37,296 bases of DNA from an uncultured Rhodospirillales bacterium (GCA_913060675.1 CAJXUS010000041.1:1-37296), one strand, 5' to 3'. Counted from the first letter of the stretch, positions 1-8,253 are shown. The notes: generated by a model from the letters alone, not told the origin. Numbers and translations: made by a program.

Positions 1-50
1 TACGAGATCAGCCTCGGTCTCGTGGGCTCGGAGATGTGTATAAGAGACAG
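1..50. other. Illumina Nextera i7 adapter (contamination)
   Basis: These 50 bases match the end of the Nextera i7 adapter: the tail of the P7 arm (1-8), an 8-base index CAGCCTCG (9-16, as I recall index N710 in adapter orientation), and the constant transposase read-2 part ending in the mosaic end AGATGTGTATAAGAGACAG (17-50). They are a library artefact left on the contig end. Genomic sequence begins at base 51. Confidence 0.97.
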
Positions 51-610
51 CTCTTTACCTCAAGCTTTTCCATAATTCGGGCTCTATGAACCTCTACTGT
101 TCGGGTACTGATTCCAAGTTCATAAGCAATTACCTTGTTAAGCAACCCTTCAACGAGCTTATCCAGCACTTCCTTTTCACGAGGTGTGAGCTTCGATATT
201 GTAGCTTCAGCTTTGTGCTTCAGCTCTGCTTTCACATGACTTTTCTGACTGACCTCAAGACCTTCAGTAACAACATTTATTATTTCTGTGTCCGAAAAAG
301 GTTTTTCAATAAAACTATACGCCCCGGCTTTCATGGTCTCTACGGCCTTAGGGATATCACCATGACCAGATATCATAATAACAGTAAGGTCACTTTGCTC
401 TTCTTTTATCCTTTTAAGCACCTCAACACCGTTCATACCCGGCATTCTTATATCGAGTAAAACACAACCGGTTGTGGATAGGAGATCTGCAGATAAAAAC
501 TCTTCACCAGATGAGAAGGTCTTAATTGTCGCCGTCAAGTCAGAAGACTGTATCAACAATTGCGTAGATTCACGTACAGCATCATCATCGTCAATAATGT
601 AAATATACAT
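51..610 (-). CDS. FixJ/LuxR-type response regulator, 3' end missing
   Basis: A two-component response regulator. An N-terminal receiver domain (about residues 1-115) has the acidic cluster DDDD near residue 7, phospho-acceptor D53 in DIRMPGMNG, switch residue S81 and K103 in EKPF. A LuxR/FixJ helix-turn-helix follows from about 138 (LTPREKEVL, then STRTVEVHRARIMEKL). Only 186 full codons are genomic; the reading frame continues into the adapter and gives a false tail LLYTSPSPRDRG. FixJ relatives usually run about 200-210 residues, so roughly 15-25 are missing. The start at 610 has a purine-rich GAGAG about 8 bases upstream. It is divergent from the kinase at 823, whose H-box type (HEMNQPMAA) is the kind normally paired with FixJ-like regulators, so I infer they are partners. 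Confidence 0.93.
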
Positions 611-714
611 GGAATAACTCTCTATTTCTCAACTTTACCCAAAGTACAATCTAGGATTTACTAGACCGTAAACTCAATGAAGAAACTTAACCGCTTTAAA
701 CTATTATCATAAAC

Positions 715-727
715 TTGAGGTACTCAA
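715..727. promoter_or_regulatory. Palindrome between divergent regulator and kinase genes
   Basis: TTGAGGTACTCAA is an inverted repeat with 5-base arms around GTA, lying in the 212-bp divergent intergenic region. It could be an operator for the regulator at 51-610. This is inference only: arms this short occur by chance. Confidence 0.25.
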
Positions 728-822
728 ACAAGATTAAGTTTAAATCCTCGATAATAAGACCATAAAAACAGCCATACTTTAATTCCCGCGCAACCAACAC
801 ACAGAAGGTATTTTTACTTTAA

Positions 823-2907
823 ATGAAATCGTTGAAAAAAATATACGCCCTGTTGCGTAGCTTTTTCACCATAAACGTCCTTATGGTCGCTATTGTGTTT
901 GGATTAATTTTACTCCGTATTAACGACCCGTGGGCTGTTAAGGTTCTACGGTACAGTGCTTTTGATAGTTTTCAGGAAATTAATCCACGAGAAACAGAAT
1001 CAGATCAAATCATCTTGGTAGAAATTGATGAAAGTAGCTTAAAGCAAATAGGCCAATGGCCTTGGCCTAGAAATTTACTCTCAGAATTAACGGACAAAAT
1101 TTTATCCCAAAACCCAAAAGTTCTAGGTATCGATATACTTTTTCCGGAACCCGATAGGACGTCACCAGACCTTATCGCTGATCAAAACCAAAGCCTCCCC
1201 AAAAACATCAAGGAGATTTTGGCATCGTTACCCTCTAATGACGCCAGACTAGCCGAGAGCATTAGGAACAAAGCTGTGGTTCTTGGAATGGCCGCAGGAT
1301 ACGGAACTCAAAATAAAATCCCGGCTTCCGCTTCAAATAGTATCGTCATGGTTGGCAAAGATATCAGAAACTCGATACCACAATATTCTTATATACTCAG
1401 AAATATAGCCCCACTGGAAAATGCGACTTTAGCTCAGGGGATAACAAATATAGCACCAGACCCAGATGGAATAATTCGTAAAATACCCTTTATTTACAAT
1501 ATCGAAGGAACACTGGTCCCTGCATTTGAAACGGAAATCTTACGTGTTGCCAATTTAAATGTTCCCACTGAAGTCATATCAAATAATTCAGAGATAAAAC
1601 AAATCAACGTTGGTGGCCTGACCTTTAATACAGATCAACACGGGAGCTCCTGGATTTATTTTTCAGACCGTCCGCACGAGTTTATTGTTTCTGCAAAAGA
1701 TGTATTATCTGGAAAAATTTCAAAAGATTACTTTAAAAACAAAATTGTCCTTCTCGGGGTAACTGCCGTTGGCATCGCTGATTATACTCCCTCACCTGTT
1801 GGACAAAATCTTTCTAGCCTCTCGCTCCATGCCCAAACCTTAGACAGTATTTTAACTGGCTCTTTATTATCTCACTCACAGATTTCAACCAGCATTGAAC
1901 TCGGATTTTTTATCCTAATAGGTATAGTTCTCATATGGGTTGCCAACAGTTATGCAGCGCTGGAACTAACAGTCGCCTTTGCTATTTTATGCTGGTCAGT
2001 TGTTCTTATTTCATGGGGCAGCTTTTCATTCCAAAAACTGTTGATTGACCCAACACTCCCCCTCGCCCTGACACTAACTCTATTCTTAATAGCAACGTCT
2101 GCAGGATTTATCCGCGAACAAAACCAACGCAGATCAGATGCAAAAGAAGCACTCTTACGAGAGCGGGAAAAAGAAACTCGTATTCGTAAATTACAAAACG
2201 AGCTCATGCACACCATAGGAAAAAGCTCTGTTCAGAAGCTGTCTTCCTCCATAGCACACGAAATGAACCAACCAATGGCCGCTATATGTAACTATACAAA
2301 TGCAGCCAGAAGGATTCTCGATAAAGACGATACGGATCAGGATATGCTGAAATCTGTCCTTGAAAAGATCCTCACCCAAGCAGATCGGGGCAGCGATATA
2401 TTAAAAAGCATCAGAGAAGGTGCCGAAACTGGCAGAACCTCCGTAAAAGCTCTCGACGTCAATCGCATCATAGCAGAAGAAGTTGAACTGATTAAAGATG
2501 TGGGTGACGCAGAATCTGTCCAGATTATATTGGATTGCGATAAAGACTTACCACAAGCTCGAGCAAATGAAATCCAGCTGCACCAGGTGTTATTAAACTT
2601 AATCAGAAATGCGGTTCAGGCAATTACCCATGCCGATACCGACAATACTCAAGAAGGCAAAATAGAGATTAGAACAGCCTGTAATGCTGAAGGAATGATA
2701 CAAGTCTCTATTAGCGACACAGGACCAGGATTGAGTGAGCAGGAGAAAGAGACCCTTTTCAAACCCTTTTATACAAGTAAAGAACATGGCATGGGACTTG
2801 GATTAGCCATTTGCAGATCAATCTTAGAAGCCCTTGGCGGCTCGCTATGGGTAGAAGAAAACAAAAAAGGGGGAGCCGTATTTTACTTTACGCTCCCCCA
2901 AAATTGA
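823..2907 (+). CDS. CHASE2-domain sensor histidine kinase
   Basis: A 694-residue membrane sensor kinase. One hydrophobic segment (about 15-33) precedes a long extracytoplasmic CHASE2 domain (about 36-340; ILVEIDESSLKQIGQWPWPR and KIVLLGVTA are typical). Three further membrane segments follow (about 354-430), then a charged coiled-coil linker (430-470) and the kinase core. The phospho-acceptor is H479 in AHEMNQPMAA; the ATPase domain has an N box (NLIRNAVQAI, about 592), a G1 box (DTGPGLS, about 632), an F box (FKPFYTSK) and GMGLGLA. The H-box type matches FixL/TodS/DctB-like kinases that signal to FixJ- or NtrC-type regulators. It is divergent from a FixJ-like regulator and convergent with the OmpA/FecR pair (16-bp gap). 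The CHASE2 ligand is unknown. Confidence 0.95.
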   Translation: MKSLKKIYALLRSFFTINVLMVAIVFGLILLRINDPWAVKVLRYSAFDSFQEINPRETESDQIILVEIDESSLKQIGQWPWPRNLLSELTDKILSQNPKVLGIDILFPEPDRTSPDLIADQNQSLPKNIKEILASLPSNDARLAESIRNKAVVLGMAAGYGTQNKIPASASNSIVMVGKDIRNSIPQYSYILRNIAPLENATLAQGITNIAPDPDGIIRKIPFIYNIEGTLVPAFETEILRVANLNVPTEVISNNSEIKQINVGGLTFNTDQHGSSWIYFSDRPHEFIVSAKDVLSGKISKDYFKNKIVLLGVTAVGIADYTPSPVGQNLSSLSLHAQTLDSILTGSLLSHSQISTSIELGFFILIGIVLIWVANSYAALELTVAFAILCWSVVLISWGSFSFQKLLIDPTLPLALTLTLFLIATSAGFIREQNQRRSDAKEALLREREKETRIRKLQNELMHTIGKSSVQKLSSSIAHEMNQPMAAICNYTNAARRILDKDDTDQDMLKSVLEKILTQADRGSDILKSIREGAETGRTSVKALDVNRIIAEEVELIKDVGDAESVQIILDCDKDLPQARANEIQLHQVLLNLIRNAVQAITHADTDNTQEGKIEIRTACNAEGMIQVSISDTGPGLSEQEKETLFKPFYTSKEHGMGLGLAICRSILEALGGSLWVEENKKGGAVFYFTLPQN

Positions 2908-2923
2908 TCTTTTATATTGTAGC

Positions 2924-3532
2924 TTAGCGAAGAACCATTACCACGCGTCGGTTAAAGGCTTTCTTATTATCCACCTCTCCATCAGACAACGGGTCATCTT
3001 CACCTAGGGACTTTATGTCGATTGCTGAAGCCGTAACGCCGCTCTCTACAAGCAGATCCCGTAACCGCCCTGCACGACGCAACCCAAGCGCCCGGTTATA
3101 TTCTACCGACCCGGTGGAATCCGTGTGACCGATCAAGCTAATATCAACAGTTGTTCGAGCTTTAATCTCTGCGAGAACCGCATCAAAAATCACCTGAGAG
3201 TCACTGGTTAGCTCATCACTATCAAACCCAAAGAAGAAAAAGAATGATAGAGGCTTTGGTGGTTGTGCCTCTTCAGTCTCAGCGACCAGTTTAGCCACGA
3301 CATCTTCAGACAGTTCACGTGGCTTTTTAGGAGCCCTATTCTCAGAAGTTTCGACAACAGTATTAACCGAAGATATCGTTTGTGATCCAAGATCATTAGC
3401 AACACTGATCTCACCAACGGACCCATCTTCTTCTGCAAGAAGAATAACATAATTTCCCCGAGGCGCTGAACAAGCAGCCAATGCCAACAAAAATAGAGGA
3501 ACCAACAGTTTCAGCATCAATTTCGTATTCAT
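2924..3532 (-). CDS. OmpA-family lipoprotein
   Basis: A 202-residue outer-membrane lipoprotein. The signal peptide ends in a lipobox LAAC with the lipidated Cys at 21. A low-complexity middle (about 60-95, acidic and proline-rich) leads to a phenylalanine run (SFFFFFGFDSDEL) and a C-terminal OmpA peptidoglycan-binding domain (about 100-202) with GHTDSTGSVEYN, the LGLRRAGRLRDLL helix and NRRV. The conserved Asp (D138) and Arg (R195/R196) that grip diaminopimelate in this family are present. It lies downstream of the FecR-domain gene on the same strand (64-bp gap), probably co-transcribed. CHASE2, FecR and OmpA genes are often neighbours, so a role in envelope sensing is plausible but inferred. 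Confidence 0.92.
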   Translation of the reverse strand: MNTKLMLKLLVPLFLLALAACSAPRGNYVILLAEEDGSVGEISVANDLGSQTISSVNTVVETSENRAPKKPRELSEDVVAKLVAETEEAQPPKPLSFFFFFGFDSDELTSDSQVIFDAVLAEIKARTTVDISLIGHTDSTGSVEYNRALGLRRAGRLRDLLVESGVTASAIDIKSLGEDDPLSDGEVDNKKAFNRRVVMVLR

Positions 3533-3596
3533 TTTTAAGATTCTCTCAAATTATGCACCGAATTACCCAGTGAATTTTCTCGGAATTACCCGCGAC

Positions 3597-4073
3597 TTAC
3601 TCAGCGTTGATAAAAAGGCGTGTTCCGCGAACTGTAACCGTTCCCGCTGGGGTCGTAATTTTCAGGTCTTCATCTGGGTTTTTAGTCAACTTTGAGATCA
3701 AACCAGAGATATATAATAGTGTCCCTTGAAAGATCTCCACAGCAAAAGCCAATTTATTATTATCGGGATCAAAAGCAAAATTTTCTAATTTTAACAGAGA
3801 ATTACTTCCTAGTGAAATCAAAGTGTTGTCTCGAAAAGAAACCCCCATTGAAGATTGCTCACTGGTTTTTAAAATATCGTCTTTAAAAAGAGGATCTCCA
3901 AGCTTCAAGGGTCGTTCAACCGAACCATTGATCGCAATGCAAGCACCATTCAAGACCTTAACATAAGCGATTATCGGCTTTTCATCCGCAAAGGCCGATG
4001 TCCCCGCAAATAAAGGGAATGAGAACATCATTAAAAAAGCAAAAATAGACATAAATTTGCGGAACAAAAACAT
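3597..4073 (-). CDS. FecR-domain secreted protein
   Basis: A 158-residue exported protein. The signal peptide (1-29) ends in SAFA before DEKP. The rest is one FecR domain: ING..RPLKLGDPLFKDDILKTS, GVSFRDNTLISLGSNSLLKLENFAFD, a GTLLYISG turn and the closing TPAGTVTVRGTR. The chain stops right after the RGT motif, so it is a stand-alone domain rather than a FecR sigma regulator: the cytoplasmic anti-sigma part and the membrane anchor are absent, and no ECF sigma or TonB receptor gene is near. FecR domains of this stand-alone type recur beside CHASE2 proteins. It is the first gene of the minus-strand pair with the OmpA lipoprotein. Confidence 0.9.
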   Translation of the reverse strand: MFLFRKFMSIFAFLMMFSFPLFAGTSAFADEKPIIAYVKVLNGACIAINGSVERPLKLGDPLFKDDILKTSEQSSMGVSFRDNTLISLGSNSLLKLENFAFDPDNNKLAFAVEIFQGTLLYISGLISKLTKNPDEDLKITTPAGTVTVRGTRLFINAE

Positions 4074-4560
4074 AGTTTCACAACCTTTGTGTTTGAAGAC
4101 TAAAACTAGACTTAAATAAATACCGTTTTATGGCGGAGCACGACCTAACAGCAGTGACAGAAGTTATTAATGTATTATATATACCAACAATTGGGAAACC
4201 AACAATATCATAATAAACGCAAATAAAGAAAATCCACTTTTGAATTTATGAACAAGATGAGAATTCAAAAAATGTAATCATTAATTCATATTCTCTTACA
4301 CACTATAATTATATCGCTATTTAAGCAGATCTATACTCCCTAACTGACATCTCACAAATAAAGTTAAAACAAACTATTATCAAAAAATTTGCATGTTTTT
4401 TTACATGAAACAAAATATCACTAAAGTATTTTATTATAACTCAAGCAAATAAAACAACCATAACGGTAAAAAAACATAACTTCACTAGAGACAATTGCAA
4501 ATTTAAATGGTATTTTAAATAAAATTTAACTATTTCTAATGAATTACTCGCAGGAACTTT
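4074..4560. other. AT-rich intergenic region, 487 bp
   Basis: A very AT-rich stretch without a convincing ORF. It must hold the promoter of the FecR gene (minus) and perhaps one for the small ORF at 4561 (plus). At 4515-4530 it has TTAA, 7 bases, TTAAC, matching the CtrA half-site arrangement; in DNA this AT-rich such a match is only weakly significant. No tRNA or clear terminator seen. Confidence 0.5.
4515..4530 (+). promoter_or_regulatory. CtrA-like box (TTAA-N7-TTAAC)
   Basis: An exact match to the alphaproteobacterial CtrA consensus spacing, ending 30 bases before the ATG of the 68-residue ORF. The surrounding DNA is extremely AT-rich, so it may be chance. Confidence 0.25.
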
Positions 4561-4767
4561 ATGTATATCCCCCCTCTCTACTCACGGACGGGTACGATAA
4601 TTACACCTGAGCCCCCGCCGAACAGAGGGGTTGGGTTTAAAGCTGCGACCGATACTATTTTAGAGATACAACCGATAAAACAAACATCAACCACCCAGAA
4701 CACAACAAAAAAATTGCTCCCTCCCGCCACTGATGGCCGGGGTAGTCGTGTAGATATCCTTGTATAA
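4561..4767 (+). CDS. Small hypothetical protein (68 aa)
   Basis: Not a family I recognise. An ATG preceded by AGGAA with 5-base spacing opens a 68-residue polar, proline- and threonine-rich chain without signal peptide or membrane segment. It ends in GRGSRVDILV, a short basic-then-hydrophobic tail. Its base composition is clearly more GC-rich than the surrounding 500 bp, which favours real coding. No operon partner: the next gene on this strand is parE, 1.5 kb on. It may be a small conserved alphaproteobacterial protein or a spurious ORF. Confidence 0.5.
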   Translation: MYIPPLYSRTGTIITPEPPPNRGVGFKAATDTILEIQPIKQTSTTQNTTKKLLPPATDGRGSRVDILV

Positions 4768-4900
4768 ATATTTCATTTGGAGCAGCGAAGGAATATAGGT
4801 CTGAGGGATAAAGATAACCTGCCGTAAAGGCGTGGAGAAGGTTAGGATATTCTAACCCGGATTACATATTACCCTAAAAATACAAACTATAGAGCCCAGA

Positions 4901-4942
4901 CACAACAAAAGCGCGGTCATTTAGATCCGCGCTTTTGTTGTG
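4901..4942. terminator. Strong hairpin, terminator of the zinc-ribbon gene
   Basis: A perfect 16-bp inverted repeat (CACAACAAAAGCGCGG and its complement) around a 10-base loop. On the minus strand it lies 23 bases after the stop of the zinc-ribbon gene. The GC-rich core is flanked by A/T runs inside the stem, so it may act in both directions and also end transcription from the 68-residue ORF. Confidence 0.85.
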
Positions 4943-4965
4943 TGCCTATAAACCGTACTTAAGAC

Positions 4966-5130
4966 TTAGGCAGCAATACCTTCACGCCAAGCGGTAGAAG
5001 ACTTGCATGTCTTACAAATACGTTCACCAGGCCATTCGCTGACGAATTTTTCCCGGCACTTAAGACAGTTACGTTTTTTCTTTTCATAAATCCGGTCAGA
5101 AACCGGTTTAGTATTGGACTGATCGCTCAT
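4966..5130 (-). CDS. Small zinc-ribbon protein (54 aa)
   Basis: A 54-residue basic protein with two CxxC knuckles: C22-LK-C25 and C39-KT-C42. The 13-residue linker contains the basic and aromatic segment REKFVSEWPGER. This is a zinc-ribbon layout similar to small nucleic-acid-binding or ribosome-associated proteins; the exact family and function are not known to me. The start at 5130 is supported by an excellent ribosome binding site (GGAGGG, 4 bases before the ATG). A strong hairpin terminator follows, so it is probably a single-gene transcript, perhaps with a long leader (see 5131-5534). Confidence 0.85.
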   Translation of the reverse strand: MSDQSNTKPVSDRIYEKKKRNCLKCREKFVSEWPGERICKTCKSSTAWREGIAA

Positions 5131-5534
5131 TCATCCCTCCGTAGGATCCGGCATCTTACACCTTACGAACCGTAGTCCTAGGTAATAGATAGTTTTCTAA
5201 CTTCTTCCATAAAAAATAGAAGAAATAGTCTCCAAGGCTCGTCTAGAGCCATCACAACCCGACACACCCCTTTTAGGGAAGTCATATGTAAGTCAGAGGA
5301 GAACTTAAATTCTGCTCTCGAATAACAAATCATAAATTTGTGCCTTTGAGATTGTGGCGATTCCGACAGTTTGCTACGCAAGAGACAACGGTAGCTAGGA
5401 ACGGAATGGAGACACACCCAAGGCGCTTTGTGCATTGCACACATACTAAATAGTGTAGTTGAGAAAAAAAATCAACAGTCATCTTGAAAATTCTGACATG
5501 TCAACGTCTTTTTCTGACGTTTTATAGTGTTATT
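5131..5534. other. Intergenic region, 404 bp
   Basis: No convincing protein gene. An 88-codon minus-strand ORF (5178-5444) lacks a ribosome binding site and any family resemblance. A good minus-strand promoter match ends near 5447, so bases about 5131-5440 could be a long 5' leader of the zinc-ribbon gene or a separate small RNA. A small stem (TTCTTC/GAAGAA) lies near 5200. I recognise no known RNA family or tRNA here. Confidence 0.45.
5447..5475 (-). promoter_or_regulatory. Predicted sigma70 promoter, zinc-ribbon gene
   Basis: Minus strand: TTGATT (5470-5475), 17-base spacer, TATTTA (5447-5452). The expected start is near 5440, giving a leader of about 310 bases before the ATG at 5130. The spacer includes a T-run, which weakens the call. 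Confidence 0.4.
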
Positions 5535-5915
5535 TTAATCAAACGACACAATCTGGGTCTGACCGCCATAACCATCGACACTATCATGTGCTCGAACAAT
5601 CACGGATTTAACTCCGTTAGCGATTTTCACTCCAGACAAAGACCTCGTAAAGGGTTGCTCGTTTTCATGAGGGTGGTGAAGGACTCTTGTGGCTATGATT
5701 TCACCATCCTCAGACACGACATCCCACTTATTCACATAGTGATCCCACCCTGTGTCATCGTGTCGCACCGTAACATTGAATCGCCAAAGCCCTTTACTCT
5801 CTTGATGAGCCTCGACAGTGACAACATCCGCTTCTCCAGCCATAGATGGTTCCAAAACAACCATTTCTAGTGATAAAAATATCGCCCAAAAGGCGATTGC
5901 ATTTAAACGAATCAT
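5535..5915 (-). CDS. Conserved secreted protein of unknown function
   Basis: A 126-residue exported protein. The signal peptide (about 1-26) ends in PSMA before GEAD. The mature part is a small beta-rich domain with the conserved strings GLWRFNVTVRHDDTGWDHY, NKWDV, HPHENEQPFTRSLSGV and VRAHDSVDGYGG. I recall very similar sequences annotated as hypothetical proteins in many marine alphaproteobacteria; no function is assigned. The His and Asp in DDTGWDHY and LHHPHE could bind metal, which is speculation. It is monocistronic; a weak stem-loop (AACGTC/GACGTT, about 5502-5521) follows the stop. Confidence 0.82.
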   Translation of the reverse strand: MIRLNAIAFWAIFLSLEMVVLEPSMAGEADVVTVEAHQESKGLWRFNVTVRHDDTGWDHYVNKWDVVSEDGEIIATRVLHHPHENEQPFTRSLSGVKIANGVKSVIVRAHDSVDGYGGQTQIVSFD

Positions 5916-6261
5916 ATAATCCTCAATTCCACAATATATATAGGGGGTAATGCTGATTCACCACAGGATGAGAAACAATGCTCATCTATATATCAGGAAA
6001 CGTTAGATCAATTTACTCACAAGTTGGTGAACTCTAATCCCATACAATTATAAACAAACGAAACTTATCTCTTAACTTTAAGCAATTATTCCGTTTCAAC
6101 CAGAAATTGACTTTTATTCAAGGTCCTATTCTATTTACGAAATCACAAGCTTAGTCCTATTTTACAATTAACTTCTTTATTTCCAATGATTATGGAACAA
6201 ACCGTGATTTTCCTTCCAACTGGATCTTGCCTTCGCCTTACCCGCAACACATAATGCGGTC
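5916..6261. other. Divergent intergenic region, 346 bp
   Basis: AT-rich DNA between the minus-strand secreted protein and parE. It should carry both promoters, but I found no well-spaced -35/-10 pair that I would defend (a TTGACT near 6107 has poor spacing to TATTCT). No ORF, RNA gene or repeat seen. Confidence 0.4.
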
Positions 6262-8253
6262 ATGTCAGATCTATTTCAAACTTCTCCGATTAACGAAACC
6301 ACCGAAGATTATTCCGCCAAGGATATTCAAGTCCTGGAAGGTCTCGAACCCGTTCGACATCGCCCCGGAATGTATATTGGCGGTAACGATGAACGCGCCA
6401 TGCATCATCTTGTGGCAGAGGTTCTCGACAATTCAATGGATGAAGCCGTTGCCGGCCACGCGACTAGAATCGATATAGAGCTTGGCTTGGACAACCTTAT
6501 TACCATTCGAGACAACGGCCGCGGAATACCTGTCGACGCCCACCCCAAATATACCGACAAATCAGCTCTAGAAGTTATCCTTACCACTCTACACTCTGGC
6601 GCAAAGTTTACGCAAAATGCTTATGCGACATCGGGTGGACTGCACGGGGTCGGCATATCAGTCGTAAATGCCTTATCTGATACAATGACGGTCGAAGTTG
6701 CCAGGGATAGACAGCTTTACAGACAAGAATACAGTAAAGGTTATCCACAGACCAAATTGGAACAAATCGGGAAAACCAATAATCGGCGCGGCACCACGAT
6801 CATTTTTCATCCTGACTCTGAGATCTTTGAAGAAGGAAGCCATTTTCGACCTGCCCTTCTCTATAAAATGACGCGGTCAAAGGCTTACCTCTTTAAAGGT
6901 GTGCAAATTCGATGGACATGTGATCCTTCCCTAATTGAATGTACTAAAGTTCCTGCAACTGAAACAATCCACTTTCCAAATGGGCTTAAGGATTTCATCT
7001 CATCTCAACTAGGTGACCGCCCCGCGCTAACAGCCGATTCCTTTGCTGGTGAGGCTGAGTTCTCAGACCAACAGGGGCGCCTTGAATGGGCATTATGTTG
7101 GCCTCGGGATGAACAGGGCTTTGTAAACTCTTATTGTAATACAATCCCGACCCCAGATGGCGGCAGTCATGAAAGTGGCATGCGGAGTGGTTTGCTACGC
7201 GGTCTAAAAGCCTATGGTGAGCTTACTGGTGTCAAAAAAGCCGCACAAATCACTGGAGATGACCTCTTAAACGGAAGCATCGCCGTACTGTCTGCCTTTA
7301 TTCGCGATCCGCAGTTTCAGGGACAGACAAAGGATCGGCTTTCTACACCACTTGCTGCAAAGCTAACTGAAGCGACAATCAAGGATCATTTTGATTTGTG
7401 GCTCTCAAGTAATCCAGAGAGCTCACGCCTTCTGCTCGAACGAATCATTGAGCGGTCTGATGATCGTCTCCGTCGTCGTCTTGATCGTGAAACCAGTCGA
7501 AAAACGGCCACTCGCAAGGCCAGACTTCCTGGAAAATTATCGGATTGCAGCAACAATAAATCTCTGGATACAGAAATCTTCCTAGTCGAAGGAGATTCAG
7601 CTGGCGGTTCCGCTAAGCAGGCGCGAAATAGAAAAACCCAAGCAATTTTACCTCTGCGGGGTAAAATTTTAAACGTCGCGTCTGCTACCCCAGATAAGAT
7701 TAAAGCAAACCAGGAAATTGCAGATATTTCCCTTGCTCTGGGCTGTGGTACCAAAGGCCAGTTTGACAAAGACAAGCTGCGGTACGAACGAATTATCATT
7801 ATGACAGATGCGGATGTTGATGGTGCGCATATCGCCTCCCTTCTCATGACATTTTTTTACCAAGAAATGCCTGGCCTCATTGAGAGTGGGCACCTCTATC
7901 TTGCACAACCTCCGCTCTATCGCCTCACCCAAGGCAGCAAAACAGTTTACGCTATGGACGATGATCATAGAGAAGAGCTTGAAAAGAAAGAACTGACAGG
8001 CCGCGCTAAAATAGAAGTCAGCCGATTTAAAGGTCTGGGTGAAATGCCCCCACGCCAGCTTAAAGAAACAACCATGGACCCGTCCAAGCGGACGCTTCTT
8101 CGGGTAAATATCCATAGTGATGAAGACTTCGACCCGGCCGATAGCCAACGAGATGCAGCAGATCGTGTAAACTGCCTGATGGGGAAAAAGCCAGAGTTAC
8201 GGTTTAATTTTATTCAGGAAAATGCACAATTCGTGTCTGATATCGATATTTAA
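6262..8253 (+). CDS. parE: DNA topoisomerase IV subunit B
   Basis: ParE is the ATPase subunit of topoisomerase IV, which with ParC unlinks daughter chromosomes. This 663-residue protein has the GHKL ATPase fold at the N-terminus (PGMYIGG, EVLDNSMDEAVAGHA, DNGRGIP, GLHGVGISVVNALS), the transducer domain in the middle and a TOPRIM domain: EGDSAGG near 442, LPLRGKILNV, and DADVDGAHI near 514. FKGLGEM and the QPPLYR segment are also present. The length and the GGNDERAMHHL sequence after PGMYI point to alphaproteobacterial ParE rather than the longer GyrB (about 800 residues). The ribosome binding site is weak. parC is not in the window. A hairpin terminator follows. Confidence 0.97.
   Translation: MSDLFQTSPINETTEDYSAKDIQVLEGLEPVRHRPGMYIGGNDERAMHHLVAEVLDNSMDEAVAGHATRIDIELGLDNLITIRDNGRGIPVDAHPKYTDKSALEVILTTLHSGAKFTQNAYATSGGLHGVGISVVNALSDTMTVEVARDRQLYRQEYSKGYPQTKLEQIGKTNNRRGTTIIFHPDSEIFEEGSHFRPALLYKMTRSKAYLFKGVQIRWTCDPSLIECTKVPATETIHFPNGLKDFISSQLGDRPALTADSFAGEAEFSDQQGRLEWALCWPRDEQGFVNSYCNTIPTPDGGSHESGMRSGLLRGLKAYGELTGVKKAAQITGDDLLNGSIAVLSAFIRDPQFQGQTKDRLSTPLAAKLTEATIKDHFDLWLSSNPESSRLLLERIIERSDDRLRRRLDRETSRKTATRKARLPGKLSDCSNNKSLDTEIFLVEGDSAGGSAKQARNRKTQAILPLRGKILNVASATPDKIKANQEIADISLALGCGTKGQFDKDKLRYERIIIMTDADVDGAHIASLLMTFFYQEMPGLIESGHLYLAQPPLYRLTQGSKTVYAMDDDHREELEKKELTGRAKIEVSRFKGLGEMPPRQLKETTMDPSKRTLLRVNIHSDEDFDPADSQRDAADRVNCLMGKKPELRFNFIQENAQFVSDIDI

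Noticed and set aside
660..760. CtrA site in the kinase/regulator intergenic region (TTAACCGCTTTAA)
   Set aside because: The two TTAA elements are 5 bases apart, not 7, so the spacing does not match the CtrA consensus.
5178..5444. 88-codon minus-strand ORF
   Set aside because: No ribosome binding site, no recognisable motif and unlikely residue composition. The stretch is more likely a leader or non-coding DNA.
7386..8148. Long minus-strand ORFs opposite parE (153 and 159 codons)
   Set aside because: They lie wholly antisense to strongly conserved ParE sequence, and their translations are low-quality shadows (Arg/Ser runs).
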